DNA of 64,000 bases from Cuneatibacter sp. NSJ-177 (GTDB lineage: Bacteria > Bacillota > Clostridia > Lachnospirales > Lachnospiraceae), in assembly GCF_022867805.1 (NCBI RefSeq), contig NZ_JALIFO010000002.1, positions 248,001 through 312,000 of the forward strand. Direction: 5' to 3'. Numbering within the stretch: the stretch's first letter is position 1; every line of letters starts with the position of its first letter. Below the pieces are notes generated by a model. The model made no database searches. It had not been told where the DNA came from and saw only the letters and a list, made by a program, of their open reading frames with translations. The position numbers and the translations under genes were made by a program. Shown one piece after another: positions 52,531 through 60,253 of the stretch.

Positions 52531-52573
52531 AAACGAAGGCTGGCTGAAAAAGAATTTCCTACAAAACAACAAT

Positions 52574-52598
52574 CGGGGGAGTGCCAAGCACTCCCCCT
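52574..52598 (-). terminator. Terminator hairpin after fba
   Basis: GGGGGAGTGC (52575-52584) pairs with GCACTCCCCC (52588-52597), 3-nt loop; on the minus strand it is followed by GATTGTTGTTTTG, 18 nt after the fba stop codon. Confidence 0.75.
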
Positions 52599-52615
52599 GA
52601 TCCATTCCATCGTTT

Positions 52616-53479
52616 TTACGCTTTTCCCACTGATCCGAACAGGGTCAGTTTTTCTTTCACTTTTGCCTTGATGGCTTCCGCGCCGGGAGCCAGAAGCTTT
52701 CTCGGATCAAAGCCCTTGCCCTCCAGATCCTTGCCGGCCTCGATGTATTTGCGGGTCGCTTCCGCGAAGACAAGCTGGCACTCGGTATTCACGTTGATCT
52801 TCGCCACACCAAGGGAGATCGCCGTTTGAATCATATCCGCCGGGATGCCGGTGCCGCCGTGGAGCACCAGAGGCATATCGCCGACTTCTTTTTTGATATT
52901 TTCCAGGATATCGAAACGCAGTCCCGGCCAGTTCGCCGGATATTTGCCGTGGATATTGCCGATGCCGGCCGCCAGGAAATCAATCCCCAGGTCCGCAATC
53001 ATCTTGCACTCCTTCGGATCCGCGCACTCGCCCATGCCGACCACGCCGTCTTCCTCGCCGCCGATGGCGCCCACCTCTGCTTCCAGGGAAATCCCCTTGG
53101 AGTGGCAGACTTCCACCAGTTCTTTCGTCTTTGCGATATTTTCTTCGATCGGGTACTGGGAGCCGTCAAACATAACGGATTTAAATCCGGCGTCGATGCA
53201 CTTGTAGCAGTGTTCATAGCTGCCGTGATCCAGGTGCAGGGCCACCGGCACGCTGATCTTCATCTCTTCCAGCATTCCATTTACCATGCCGACAATGGTC
53301 TTGTAACCGGCCATATATTTTCCCGCGCCTTCCGATACTCCCAGGATGATCGGGGACTGAAGCTCCTCCACCACCTGCAGCACGGACTTGGCCCACTCCA
53401 GATTATTGATATTGATCTGGGCGACCGCATATTTTCCTTCTCTTGCCTTCTGAAGCATCTCTGCTGCTGAAACAACCAT
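52616..53479 (-). CDS. fba: Class II fructose-1,6-bisphosphate aldolase
   Basis: 287-residue zinc-dependent aldolase of glycolysis and gluconeogenesis. VAQININNLEWAKSVLQ is the family start and VPVALHLDHGSYEHCYKCIDAGFKSVMFDGSQYPIEENIAKTKELVE has the catalytic Asp and zinc His. EAEVGAIGGEEDG holds a zinc Glu, GNIHGKYP and VLHGGTGIP further zinc and phosphate contacts, and KINVNTECQ the end of the barrel. The ATG at 53479 follows GGGAGGAG. It has its own promoter although it is only 110 nt after hom. Confidence 0.96.
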   Translation of the reverse strand: MVVSAAEMLQKAREGKYAVAQININNLEWAKSVLQVVEELQSPIILGVSEGAGKYMAGYKTIVGMVNGMLEEMKISVPVALHLDHGSYEHCYKCIDAGFKSVMFDGSQYPIEENIAKTKELVEVCHSKGISLEAEVGAIGGEEDGVVGMGECADPKECKMIADLGIDFLAAGIGNIHGKYPANWPGLRFDILENIKKEVGDMPLVLHGGTGIPADMIQTAISLGVAKINVNTECQLVFAEATRKYIEAGKDLEGKGFDPRKLLAPGAEAIKAKVKEKLTLFGSVGKA

Positions 53480-53562
53480 GTTAATCTCCTCCCGTTCTTT
53501 CCGACTGTCCTCGGAAGCCGACACCGGACCGCTCTGCTGCGGCGCAGCATCACATCTGGTTT

Positions 53563-53592
53563 ATTATATCATAAAAATACGACATACGTCAA
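53563..53592 (-). promoter_or_regulatory. sigma-A promoter of fba
   Basis: Minus strand TTGACG (53587-53592), 18-nt spacer, TATAAT (53563-53568). The -35 box overlaps the last codons of hom. Confidence 0.8.
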
Positions 53593-54878
53593 TACACGCG
53601 GATGCAGCTGGCGATTTCCCGCACTGTGGAAAGGCTCTTCAAAACCGTCATGGCGTCCTGGAATCCGGACTCTTTGACCTGATCCGTGATGATGACCAGC
53701 TCGGCGGTTTCCGCCTGTCGGCTTTTGCTTTTCTGCACGACCTGGGCAATGCCGACGCCGTTATTTCCCAGCACGCTTGCGATACCGGCCAGGACGCCGG
53801 GGCGGTTGGCGGCCCGGATCCGAAGGAAGAAGCGGCTGACCGACTCTTCAATCGGCTTCACCGTAAGCTGCTTGTAACAACTGCATCCGACTCTTCCGCT
53901 GCACCCGTGAATCAGGTTGCGGATCTCATCGATGATATCCCCCATCACGGCGCTGGCCGTCGGCATCTCCCCGGCCCCGCGGCCCATGAACATCGCGTCG
54001 TCCACCGCGTCGCCGTGGACAAACACCGCGTTAAAAGAATCCTTGACCGTGGCCAAGGGGTGCTCCGCCGGAATCAGCATCGGATGGACCTTTACCTCAA
54101 TGCCGTCCCCATCGTTCCTCGCCACGCCCAAAAGCTTGATCTCATAGCCGAACTCATGGGCATAGCGGATATCCTTAGAGGAAATCTTCGTGATTCCCTC
54201 GGTGTAAACCTGGGAGAAGGTCACACGGGAGTTAAACGCCAAGCAGGCCATAATCGCGATCTTTCTGCCCGCGTCGTAGCCTTCCACATCCGCGGTGGGA
54301 TCCGCCTCGGCATAGCCCAGCTCCGTGGCCTTGGCCAGCGCCTCCTCGTAATCCATGCCTTCGTCGGACATTTTGCTCAAAATATAATTGGTGGTGCCGT
54401 TGACAATTCCCATGACCTCGGTCAAATGATTGCCCGCCAGGGACTGCTTTAACGGACGGATGATCGGGATCGCTCCCGCCACAGCCGCCTCGAACTGCAA
54501 ATCGCAGGAATTGGCATCCGCCGCTTCCATCAGCTCCCGGCCCCGCTCCGCCAGCAGGTCCTTATTCGCCGTCACCACCTGCTTGCCTGCATTCAAGGCT
54601 TCTATAATATAAGTCCTGGCCGGTTCAATGCCTCCCATCAGCTCCACCACCAATTGGATTTCCGGATCCTCGATGATCTCCTTCCAGTTGTCGGTCAAAA
54701 GCTCTCTCGGTATGCCCGGCCGGTCTTTCTTCACATCCCGGACCAAGATCTTGCAGATGGAAAGGGCGGCTCCGGCCTTTTCCACCATCTCATTCTCCAG
54801 GCTTTTCACCAGTTTATATACACCTCCGCCCACTGTCCCGATGCCGAGCAGCGCGGCTTTGATCGTCCTGTTCTCCAT
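53589..54878 (-). CDS. hom: Homoserine dehydrogenase with ACT domain
   Basis: 429 residues. The N-terminal Rossmann domain (IKAALLGIGTVGGGVYKLV) binds NAD(P)H. The catalytic domain has GIVNGTTNYILSKMSDEGMDYEEALAKATELGYAEADPTADVEGYDAGRKIAI with the substrate Lys and Asp residues. A C-terminal ACT domain (RAANRPGVLAGIASVLGNNGVGIAQVVQKSKSRQAETAELVIITDQVKE) mediates threonine feedback. It reduces aspartate semialdehyde to homoserine for threonine and methionine. AGGAGGGA precedes the ATG at 54878; a longer in-frame extension is not conserved. Confidence 0.96.
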   Translation of the reverse strand: MENRTIKAALLGIGTVGGGVYKLVKSLENEMVEKAGAALSICKILVRDVKKDRPGIPRELLTDNWKEIIEDPEIQLVVELMGGIEPARTYIIEALNAGKQVVTANKDLLAERGRELMEAADANSCDLQFEAAVAGAIPIIRPLKQSLAGNHLTEVMGIVNGTTNYILSKMSDEGMDYEEALAKATELGYAEADPTADVEGYDAGRKIAIMACLAFNSRVTFSQVYTEGITKISSKDIRYAHEFGYEIKLLGVARNDGDGIEVKVHPMLIPAEHPLATVKDSFNAVFVHGDAVDDAMFMGRGAGEMPTASAVMGDIIDEIRNLIHGCSGRVGCSCYKQLTVKPIEESVSRFFLRIRAANRPGVLAGIASVLGNNGVGIAQVVQKSKSRQAETAELVIITDQVKESGFQDAMTVLKSLSTVREIASCIRVY

Positions 54879-54992
54879 TTCATTCCCTCCTGCACGTTCC
54901 AGCCCCATTGTGCGGGGAAGCCGGAATCTGCTTTTCACTATAGCGCAAAACAGAAAAGAAGTCAACGAAAGCCATTCCTCAAAACGCTGCTT

Positions 54993-55763
54993 CTAAAAAG
55001 AAAAAGCGGCGGCGCATTCCAGGGCGATCGTCAGATAGCGGTCGCCGGAATGAATTCCATAATCCGTCAAATCCCTGGGCTCCCATTGGGCTGCGTCCAG
55101 ATTGTCTGCGCCGAATAAAAACTGCATCAGCGGGATCCCCCGAAATCTCCCAACCGCCAGGGACGCGGAGCACTCCATCTCAACCGCAATGCAGCCCTGC
55201 TCCTTCCTCTCCGCAATCCTTTGGGCCGTCTCCCGATAAATTCCATCGGTCGTCCAGGTCTTCCCGGCGACATAGGGAATCCCGTGCTTTTCCAGACATG
55301 CTTTCAGGATCCGGAGACACCGGGGATCCGCCTCGATTTCCTCTGCGCCGGGCAGATAGTGATAACTGGTTCCCTCATCCCGGACAGCAGAGGAGGGGAG
55401 GATCAAGCGATCTCCCACGGCGTCTTGGTTTAAAACGCCGCAGACGCCAAACTGAACCAGTTTTTTCGCACCCATGGCAATGACCTCCTCTAAACCGGCC
55501 GCACAGGCGGGCGCGCCGACCCGCGAAAGAAAAAGCCCGATCTTTTTCCCGGCATAGCAAGTCTCATAGACCGGAAGGCTTCCGTTCGCCGTGCAGAGTT
55601 CGGCAATGGCCGAAACTGCATTCCTCTCCGCATAATTTCTTATGATTCCCTCGGAAAATGTGGTGATGCAGACCTCTGGGAAGCCGGGAACCGGTTTCGT
55701 CGTATCGCCGGGGTTGATAAATGCGGTCTTCTCCTCACTAAAATGCTGAAAAACAGTTGCCAT
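54993..55763 (-). CDS. Nucleoside phosphorylase (uridine phosphorylase-like, PNP_UDP family)
   Basis: 256 residues. LFLSRVGAPACAAGLEEVIAMGAKKLVQFGVCGVLNQDAVGDRLILPSSAVRDEGTSYHYLP is the phosphate- and ribose-binding region, and GCIAVEMECSASLAVGRFRGIPLMQFLFGADNLD the base/ribose site with the conserved VEMEC. It splits nucleosides with phosphate. AAGGAGGG lies before the ATG at 55763. Its 5' 124 bases are also open in the frame of the upstream TetR gene. Base specificity cannot be fixed. Confidence 0.88.
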   Translation of the reverse strand: MATVFQHFSEEKTAFINPGDTTKPVPGFPEVCITTFSEGIIRNYAERNAVSAIAELCTANGSLPVYETCYAGKKIGLFLSRVGAPACAAGLEEVIAMGAKKLVQFGVCGVLNQDAVGDRLILPSSAVRDEGTSYHYLPGAEEIEADPRCLRILKACLEKHGIPYVAGKTWTTDGIYRETAQRIAERKEQGCIAVEMECSASLAVGRFRGIPLMQFLFGADNLDAAQWEPRDLTDYGIHSGDRYLTIALECAAAFSF

Positions 55764-56335
55764 CGGATTCCCTCCTTACCAATATCGCTCTGATTTCCCG
55801 AAGCATCCCGGCCGACCGGCATCAGTTTGCTGTACATTCGGATCCCCTGATAGGAAAATACGATCAGGTCAAAGACTGCCTGCACATCCACATCGGCAAA
55901 TTCCTTCCGGCCGACGCCGTATTGGATCAGCTTCTTCCAGGCCCGAAAGGAGGCCTGATACTGTTCCGCCAGCGGATTGTCCTGGGCCGAGTTTTCCTTC
56001 CTGCTGTAATACTCATAGATGGCGACGCTCAGGGAAGACTGGCTGTCGGTCATTTCCTCCCGGTAGCGTTCCAAAACCTCATCCAGAATGCTGACGGCGG
56101 ATTGGTCTCGTTCTATTTTTGCATTTATCTCGTCTTCCTGGCTGCTCATAAGATCACGAAGGATCTCCTGAAAAATCTGCTGGGTGCTCTCATAGTGGCA
56201 ATAGAGCCCGCCCCTGCTCAGGCCGGATACTTCGCAGACGTCCTTCATGGTCACATCCTTGAAGCCTTTCTCGGCAAACAAAAGGGCGGCTTTTTCTTTG
56301 ATCCACTTTCTTGTCTCGATTCCTCTCTTATTCAT
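55640..56335 (-). CDS. TetR-family regulator, with 3' end overlapping the phosphorylase gene
   Basis: The helix-turn-helix (TRKWIKEKAALLFAEKGFKDVTMKDVCEVSGLSRGGLYCHYESTQQIFQEILRDLM) and a ligand domain ending about VFSYQGIRMYSKLMPVGRDASGN are convincing. After about residue 185 the frame runs 124 nt into the phosphorylase gene with unlikely sequence (RRRPHLSTPAIRRNRFPASQ). A shift of two bases near 55800 would give a stop right before the phosphorylase Shine-Dalgarno, so the true gene may end there by frameshift or sequencing error. The start MNKRGIE at 56335 has no Shine-Dalgarno and lies only 9 nt after a terminator stem. Confidence 0.72.
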   Translation of the reverse strand: MNKRGIETRKWIKEKAALLFAEKGFKDVTMKDVCEVSGLSRGGLYCHYESTQQIFQEILRDLMSSQEDEINAKIERDQSAVSILDEVLERYREEMTDSQSSLSVAIYEYYSRKENSAQDNPLAEQYQASFRAWKKLIQYGVGRKEFADVDVQAVFDLIVFSYQGIRMYSKLMPVGRDASGNQSDIGKEGIRWQLFFSILVRRRPHLSTPAIRRNRFPASQRSASPHFPRES

Positions 56336-56343
56336 AAAAAATA

Positions 56344-56381
56344 GGAACATCCGCCGGCACCATGCAGCCGGCGGATGTTCC
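56344..56381 (-). terminator. Intrinsic terminator after the SDR gene, abutting the TetR start
   Basis: GGAACATCCGCCGGC and GCCGGCGGATGTTCC form a perfect 15-bp stem (56344-56358 / 56367-56381) with an 8-nt loop. On the minus strand the stem is followed by TATTTTTT and then the TetR ATG. Confidence 0.85.
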
Positions 56382-56454
56382 TTCTATATTTTATTGTGAC
56401 TTCGCTTTTTCGAAACCGCGTGGCTTCCCTGCCTGCCGCACGCTCTATCCCGTT

Positions 56455-57231
56455 TTACACGATCGCTCCCCCGCCGTCCACAACGATGAATTGTCCCTGG
56501 ACATAGCTGGAAGCGTCGCTGGACAGATACAGGACCGTTCCGTTCAGCTCTCCTTTATTTCCAGGGCGGCCCGCCGGGTTCATCGCGGAGTAGCCCTGTA
56601 AGAATGCCTCGGACTTAAACAGAGTCCCCGCCGTCATCTCCGACTCAAAGAGGGCCGGGCCGATAGCGTTCACCGTGATTCCATATCTCGCATAGGAGCA
56701 GGCCATTCCTTTCGTCAGGCCGAGCACGGCGGATTTGGACGCATTGTAAGAATGGCGGATGAAGGTATCGTTCTTGTCGGCGATCACGGCGTTGACCGAT
56801 GCGATATTCACAATCTTTCCGTAGCCCCTCTCCTTCATCTGCGGCACCACGTATTTGGACACGAGAAAGATTCCCTTTACGTTGGTGTCGAAGGACCGGT
56901 CCCACTCTTCCACAGACATGGAGTCCACGCCGCCGCGGACCGCGACCCCTGCGTTGTTCAGCAGGATGTCAATGTGTCCGAATTCCTTTAAAACTGTCTC
57001 GACGGCAGCCTGAACGCTGTCCTCTTTTGTGACGTCACAGCCCACCGCCAGGATTTTCCGGCCGGTCTTTTCGAGTCCCGCCTTCACCTCGTTCAGTTTC
57101 TCCACACGTCTTGCCAGCAGCGCCACATCCGCTCCGGCCTCTGCATAGGCCAAAGCCGCGTCCGCGCCCAGACCGGAGCTCGCCCCGGTTATCACCGCTA
57201 CTTTTCCAGTCAGATCAAATAAATTTGCCAT
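56455..57231 (-). CDS. Short-chain dehydrogenase/reductase paired with the flavoprotein fusion
   Basis: 258 residues. VAVITGASSGLGADAALAYAEAGADVALLARR is the cofactor site and ILLNNAGVAVRGG the NNAG motif. KIVNIASVNAVIADKNDTFIRHSYNASKSAVLGLTKG holds catalytic Ser, Tyr and Lys. YVQGQFIVVDGGGAIV is the usual end. AAAGGAAG precedes the ATG at 57231, 26 nt after the fusion gene, so they are cotranscribed. A partner role, oxidising or reducing a hydroxyl/keto group of the same substrate, is likely (inference). Confidence 0.9.
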   Translation of the reverse strand: MANLFDLTGKVAVITGASSGLGADAALAYAEAGADVALLARRVEKLNEVKAGLEKTGRKILAVGCDVTKEDSVQAAVETVLKEFGHIDILLNNAGVAVRGGVDSMSVEEWDRSFDTNVKGIFLVSKYVVPQMKERGYGKIVNIASVNAVIADKNDTFIRHSYNASKSAVLGLTKGMACSYARYGITVNAIGPALFESEMTAGTLFKSEAFLQGYSAMNPAGRPGNKGELNGTVLYLSSDASSYVQGQFIVVDGGGAIV

Positions 57232-57257
57232 ATTGGACTTCCTTTCTTCTCTCATCT

Positions 57258-60068
57258 TTAAACGCGCCCGGTCTCCATGAACGCGGTCCTGTCGTAGCGC
57301 CCGGTCAGGAGATACGGAATAATGGCGTCCGCATCCAGGTTTTCCGCCAGGTTCAGCTTGTGAACAAGCAGGCTGTTCTTGGAATAAGCCCCTCCAATGA
57401 TCGTGTGAACCGGCAGCTCGGCCCAGGGATCGTCCACGCTGGACTCCAGTGTCAATTCAGCAAATCCAGGCTCCCAGGACTGATAATTGTATTCGCACTG
57501 GTTCATCAGCAGAGCTCCGTTTCTGAAATGGGACACGCCGTTCTCATCGGGCTCCCGGTCAAAGTGGAAATAAAAGCCGCCGCCAAAGGTCTGCTTTCCG
57601 GCCGCCGGGGCCTGATAGAGGACATGGGTCAGAGGGCTGTTGTACTCGCCGATCTGCAAGGCGGCGTTCACAAGCTGGGTACCCCGGCGGGTTACACCGG
57701 CGGTCACCTGGTTTCCTTCCCGTCGGATCACGAACTCCGCTCCCAGCTTCTTCGGAATACTGCCGTTGTCCCGGCCGCACTGCACGGCCATCTCAGCTCC
57801 GGGCCCTCCCAGCACCAGACCCAGGGGGTACAGGCCCAGGTTCTTCCCGTAGGTGGCGTACACGCCAAGAATCGCCTCATAGTAGTCGTCGGCAAAGGAA
57901 GGCTTGCGCACATGGCAGACCGAGAGAGTAACCACCGGCATCGAAAACGGCGCCAAAGGCGGCGGAAGAAGTCTTGCGATGGCAGCCGGGTCCGTCAGAT
58001 AGGCCAAATACAGCCCCTCCTGCTCATCCATCAAGGATACCTTGCCGAAATTCGGCAAATCCTCCTTTGGAACCAGGAAACTGGGAGCTTTCTTTTCCGC
58101 AAAGAGCTCTCTTCCGGCTTCATATCCGGTGCGGACCGCCGGGGCAATGGTCCCGTCTTTCACCGCGCTTCCGACCACCTTCACCTCCACGCCTTTTTCT
58201 CTCAGCGCATCGGCTAGAGCATGGTCCGGCCGAAAGCCCAGGGACAAAATTACAGCGTCAGCTTCCAGCGTTTTACTCTCATGGCTTTCCACCTGTTCCA
58301 GCGTCACGCCGTCCGGGCGGATTTCCTTTAAAGCGTGGCCCAGCAGGAAATTTGCCCCGTATTTTTTCAGGCGGCCGCAGACATCCATCACATTGGTGTG
58401 ATTGGCGCCCGGCGCAACCGCGTTCAGCATATCCACAACCGTAACCTGATTTCCTCCGGCGGCCAGATATTCCGCCGTCTCCAAACCGGTCAGCCCTGCT
58501 CCAATTACCGCGAGACGCTTCCCGGACAAAACCACTTTCCCGGTCAGCACCTCCTCAATCGTATGGACATTATCCCCATGGATTCCAGGAATTTTCCCCG
58601 GTATGACCGAGGCGGATCCGGTGGCGATGATCACGGCGTCCGGACGGCAGTTCATCACGCGCTCCACCGTGGCTTCTGTGTTCAGCATCACTTCCACGCC
58701 AAGACGGCCGAATTCTTCTTCATAATAATCCGCCACCCACTGCATCCGCTCTTTCAGAGGAGGCTTCTTGGCCAGGTTGACAGTTCCTCCCAGTTCTTCC
58801 TTCCGGTCCATCAGCGTCACTTTGACGCCCCGGAGAGCCAGTGTCTGCGCCGCGCACATTCCGGCGGGGCCGCCGCCCACCACCACAACGCGGTGTCCTT
58901 TGGGATCATAGGGCAGTTCGGCGTATTTCCTTTCACGGGCCAGCCGCGGGTTCACCGCGCATTCCGGCGGCATCCCGGCCGCATTGTACTCGTTTAAACT
59001 CTCAAAGCAGCGCAGGCAGGAAATACATTTCCGCAGCTCCCTCTCCCTGCCTTCCTGCACCTTTCTGCCCCACTCCTCGTCGGCCAGCCAGGCGCGGCCC
59101 AGGGAGATAAAATCTTCCACGCCGTCCTCCAGGAATTTTTCCGCCGTCTCCGGCTCCCGGATGGCGGACACGCCGATGACCGGAACCTTGACATGGCTCT
59201 TCACCACGGCGATCATCTCCCGCCGCCAGCCTTGTCCGAAGGACACCGGTTCCACGCAGGTCATCCCCGTCTCATAGAGGCCGCAGCTGACATCCAGGAA
59301 ATCTATCCCCGCCTGCTCCAAGGTCACGGCGATTTTAACGCCGTCCTGAATATGAATATAGTCCTCGGTCACGCCGGTCTGATCCAAAAATTCTTCCACG
59401 GAAAGGCGGACGCCAATCGGGAAGTCCGGACCGCAGGTCTCCCGGATTCCCTGGATGATCTCCGTCACGATCCGAAGGCGGTTTTCAAAACTTCCGCCGT
59501 ACTCATCTTCCCGCTTATTGGTGTAAGGGGACAGGAACTGCTGCAATAAATAGCCGTGGGCCGCGTGGAGCTCCACCCCGTCGCAGCCTGCTTTCTGAAC
59601 CCGGACCGCGCCGTCGATGAACTGGCAGATCAAGGCTTTGATCTCCTCCGTGGTCAGAGCCCTGGTCTCCTGCTGTACATATTTACAGGGAATCGGGGAC
59701 GGCGCCACCACAGGCTGGCCTCCGATCAGAGCGGAAACCGTCTCGCGCCCTGGATGGTGCAGCTGAATGAAAATCTTTGTTCCATGTTTATGTACCGCCC
59801 CGGCCAGCCGGGAAAGCGGCTCAATGTGGCGGTCCTTGGTGACGGAAAGCTGGCGGAGAAGTCCGGCTCCGTGGACGTCGTTCACCCGTGTGATTTCCGG
59901 CAGGATCAGCCCGGCGCCCCCGATCGCCCTCGCCTCATAGTAGGCGATCATGTCCTCCGACGGCGTTCCGTCCAGATTCGCAAGGCCGATCCCCATCGGG
60001 GACATGACCAGCCGGTTTTTCACCGTTACCGTTCCGATTTTTCCCGGCTCAAATAATTTTTCGTACAT
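57258..60068 (-). CDS. Enoate-reductase-type flavoprotein fused to an acetoacetate decarboxylase-like domain
   Basis: 936 residues, about 270 longer than 2-enoate/2,4-dienoyl-CoA reductases. Residues 1-345 are an old-yellow-enzyme FMN barrel (VKNRLVMSPMG, GVELHAAHGYLLQQFLSPYTNKREDEYGGS). Cys348, 351, 354 and 370 are probable 4Fe-4S ligands. Residues 391-655 carry two Rossmann motifs (GGGPAG 398-403, GAGLTG 523-528) for FAD and NAD(P)H. Residues 663-936 resemble acetoacetate decarboxylase, with GRDNGSIPKKLGAEF placing Lys773 where the Schiff-base lysine of ADC lies. Possible role: reduce an enone or enoate and decarboxylate or hydrate it. GCAGGAGGTAG precedes the ATG. Divergent from a PucR regulator. 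Confidence 0.85.
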   Translation of the reverse strand: MYEKLFEPGKIGTVTVKNRLVMSPMGIGLANLDGTPSEDMIAYYEARAIGGAGLILPEITRVNDVHGAGLLRQLSVTKDRHIEPLSRLAGAVHKHGTKIFIQLHHPGRETVSALIGGQPVVAPSPIPCKYVQQETRALTTEEIKALICQFIDGAVRVQKAGCDGVELHAAHGYLLQQFLSPYTNKREDEYGGSFENRLRIVTEIIQGIRETCGPDFPIGVRLSVEEFLDQTGVTEDYIHIQDGVKIAVTLEQAGIDFLDVSCGLYETGMTCVEPVSFGQGWRREMIAVVKSHVKVPVIGVSAIREPETAEKFLEDGVEDFISLGRAWLADEEWGRKVQEGRERELRKCISCLRCFESLNEYNAAGMPPECAVNPRLARERKYAELPYDPKGHRVVVVGGGPAGMCAAQTLALRGVKVTLMDRKEELGGTVNLAKKPPLKERMQWVADYYEEEFGRLGVEVMLNTEATVERVMNCRPDAVIIATGSASVIPGKIPGIHGDNVHTIEEVLTGKVVLSGKRLAVIGAGLTGLETAEYLAAGGNQVTVVDMLNAVAPGANHTNVMDVCGRLKKYGANFLLGHALKEIRPDGVTLEQVESHESKTLEADAVILSLGFRPDHALADALREKGVEVKVVGSAVKDGTIAPAVRTGYEAGRELFAEKKAPSFLVPKEDLPNFGKVSLMDEQEGLYLAYLTDPAAIARLLPPPLAPFSMPVVTLSVCHVRKPSFADDYYEAILGVYATYGKNLGLYPLGLVLGGPGAEMAVQCGRDNGSIPKKLGAEFVIRREGNQVTAGVTRRGTQLVNAALQIGEYNSPLTHVLYQAPAAGKQTFGGGFYFHFDREPDENGVSHFRNGALLMNQCEYNYQSWEPGFAELTLESSVDDPWAELPVHTIIGGAYSKNSLLVHKLNLAENLDADAIIPYLLTGRYDRTAFMETGRV

Positions 60069-60168
60069 TTTTCTACCTCCTGCATTCCTCTGGCGCTTCC
60101 CTATCGTGTTGTTATAACCTTATATAATTTTCTTTCATTTTTCAACGTGCATCGTGAATGATAAATAA

Positions 60169-60197
60169 TTGACATTTCGTGCACCATGCACTATACT
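60169..60197 (+). promoter_or_regulatory. PucR-gene promoter with palindrome in the spacer
   Basis: TTGACA (60169-60174), 17-nt spacer, TATACT (60192-60197), nearly consensus. GTGCACCATGCAC (60179-60191) is a palindrome inside the spacer, and GTGCATCGTG (60147-60156) upstream resembles a second site. On the other strand TTGAAA and TATATAAG may serve the fusion gene. Confidence 0.75.
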
Positions 60198-60253
60198 GAA
60201 CCCAAAAGAGGTGCAGCGCTTGCTGCCGGGCGGCGAAAACCAGAGGTGTGCAG

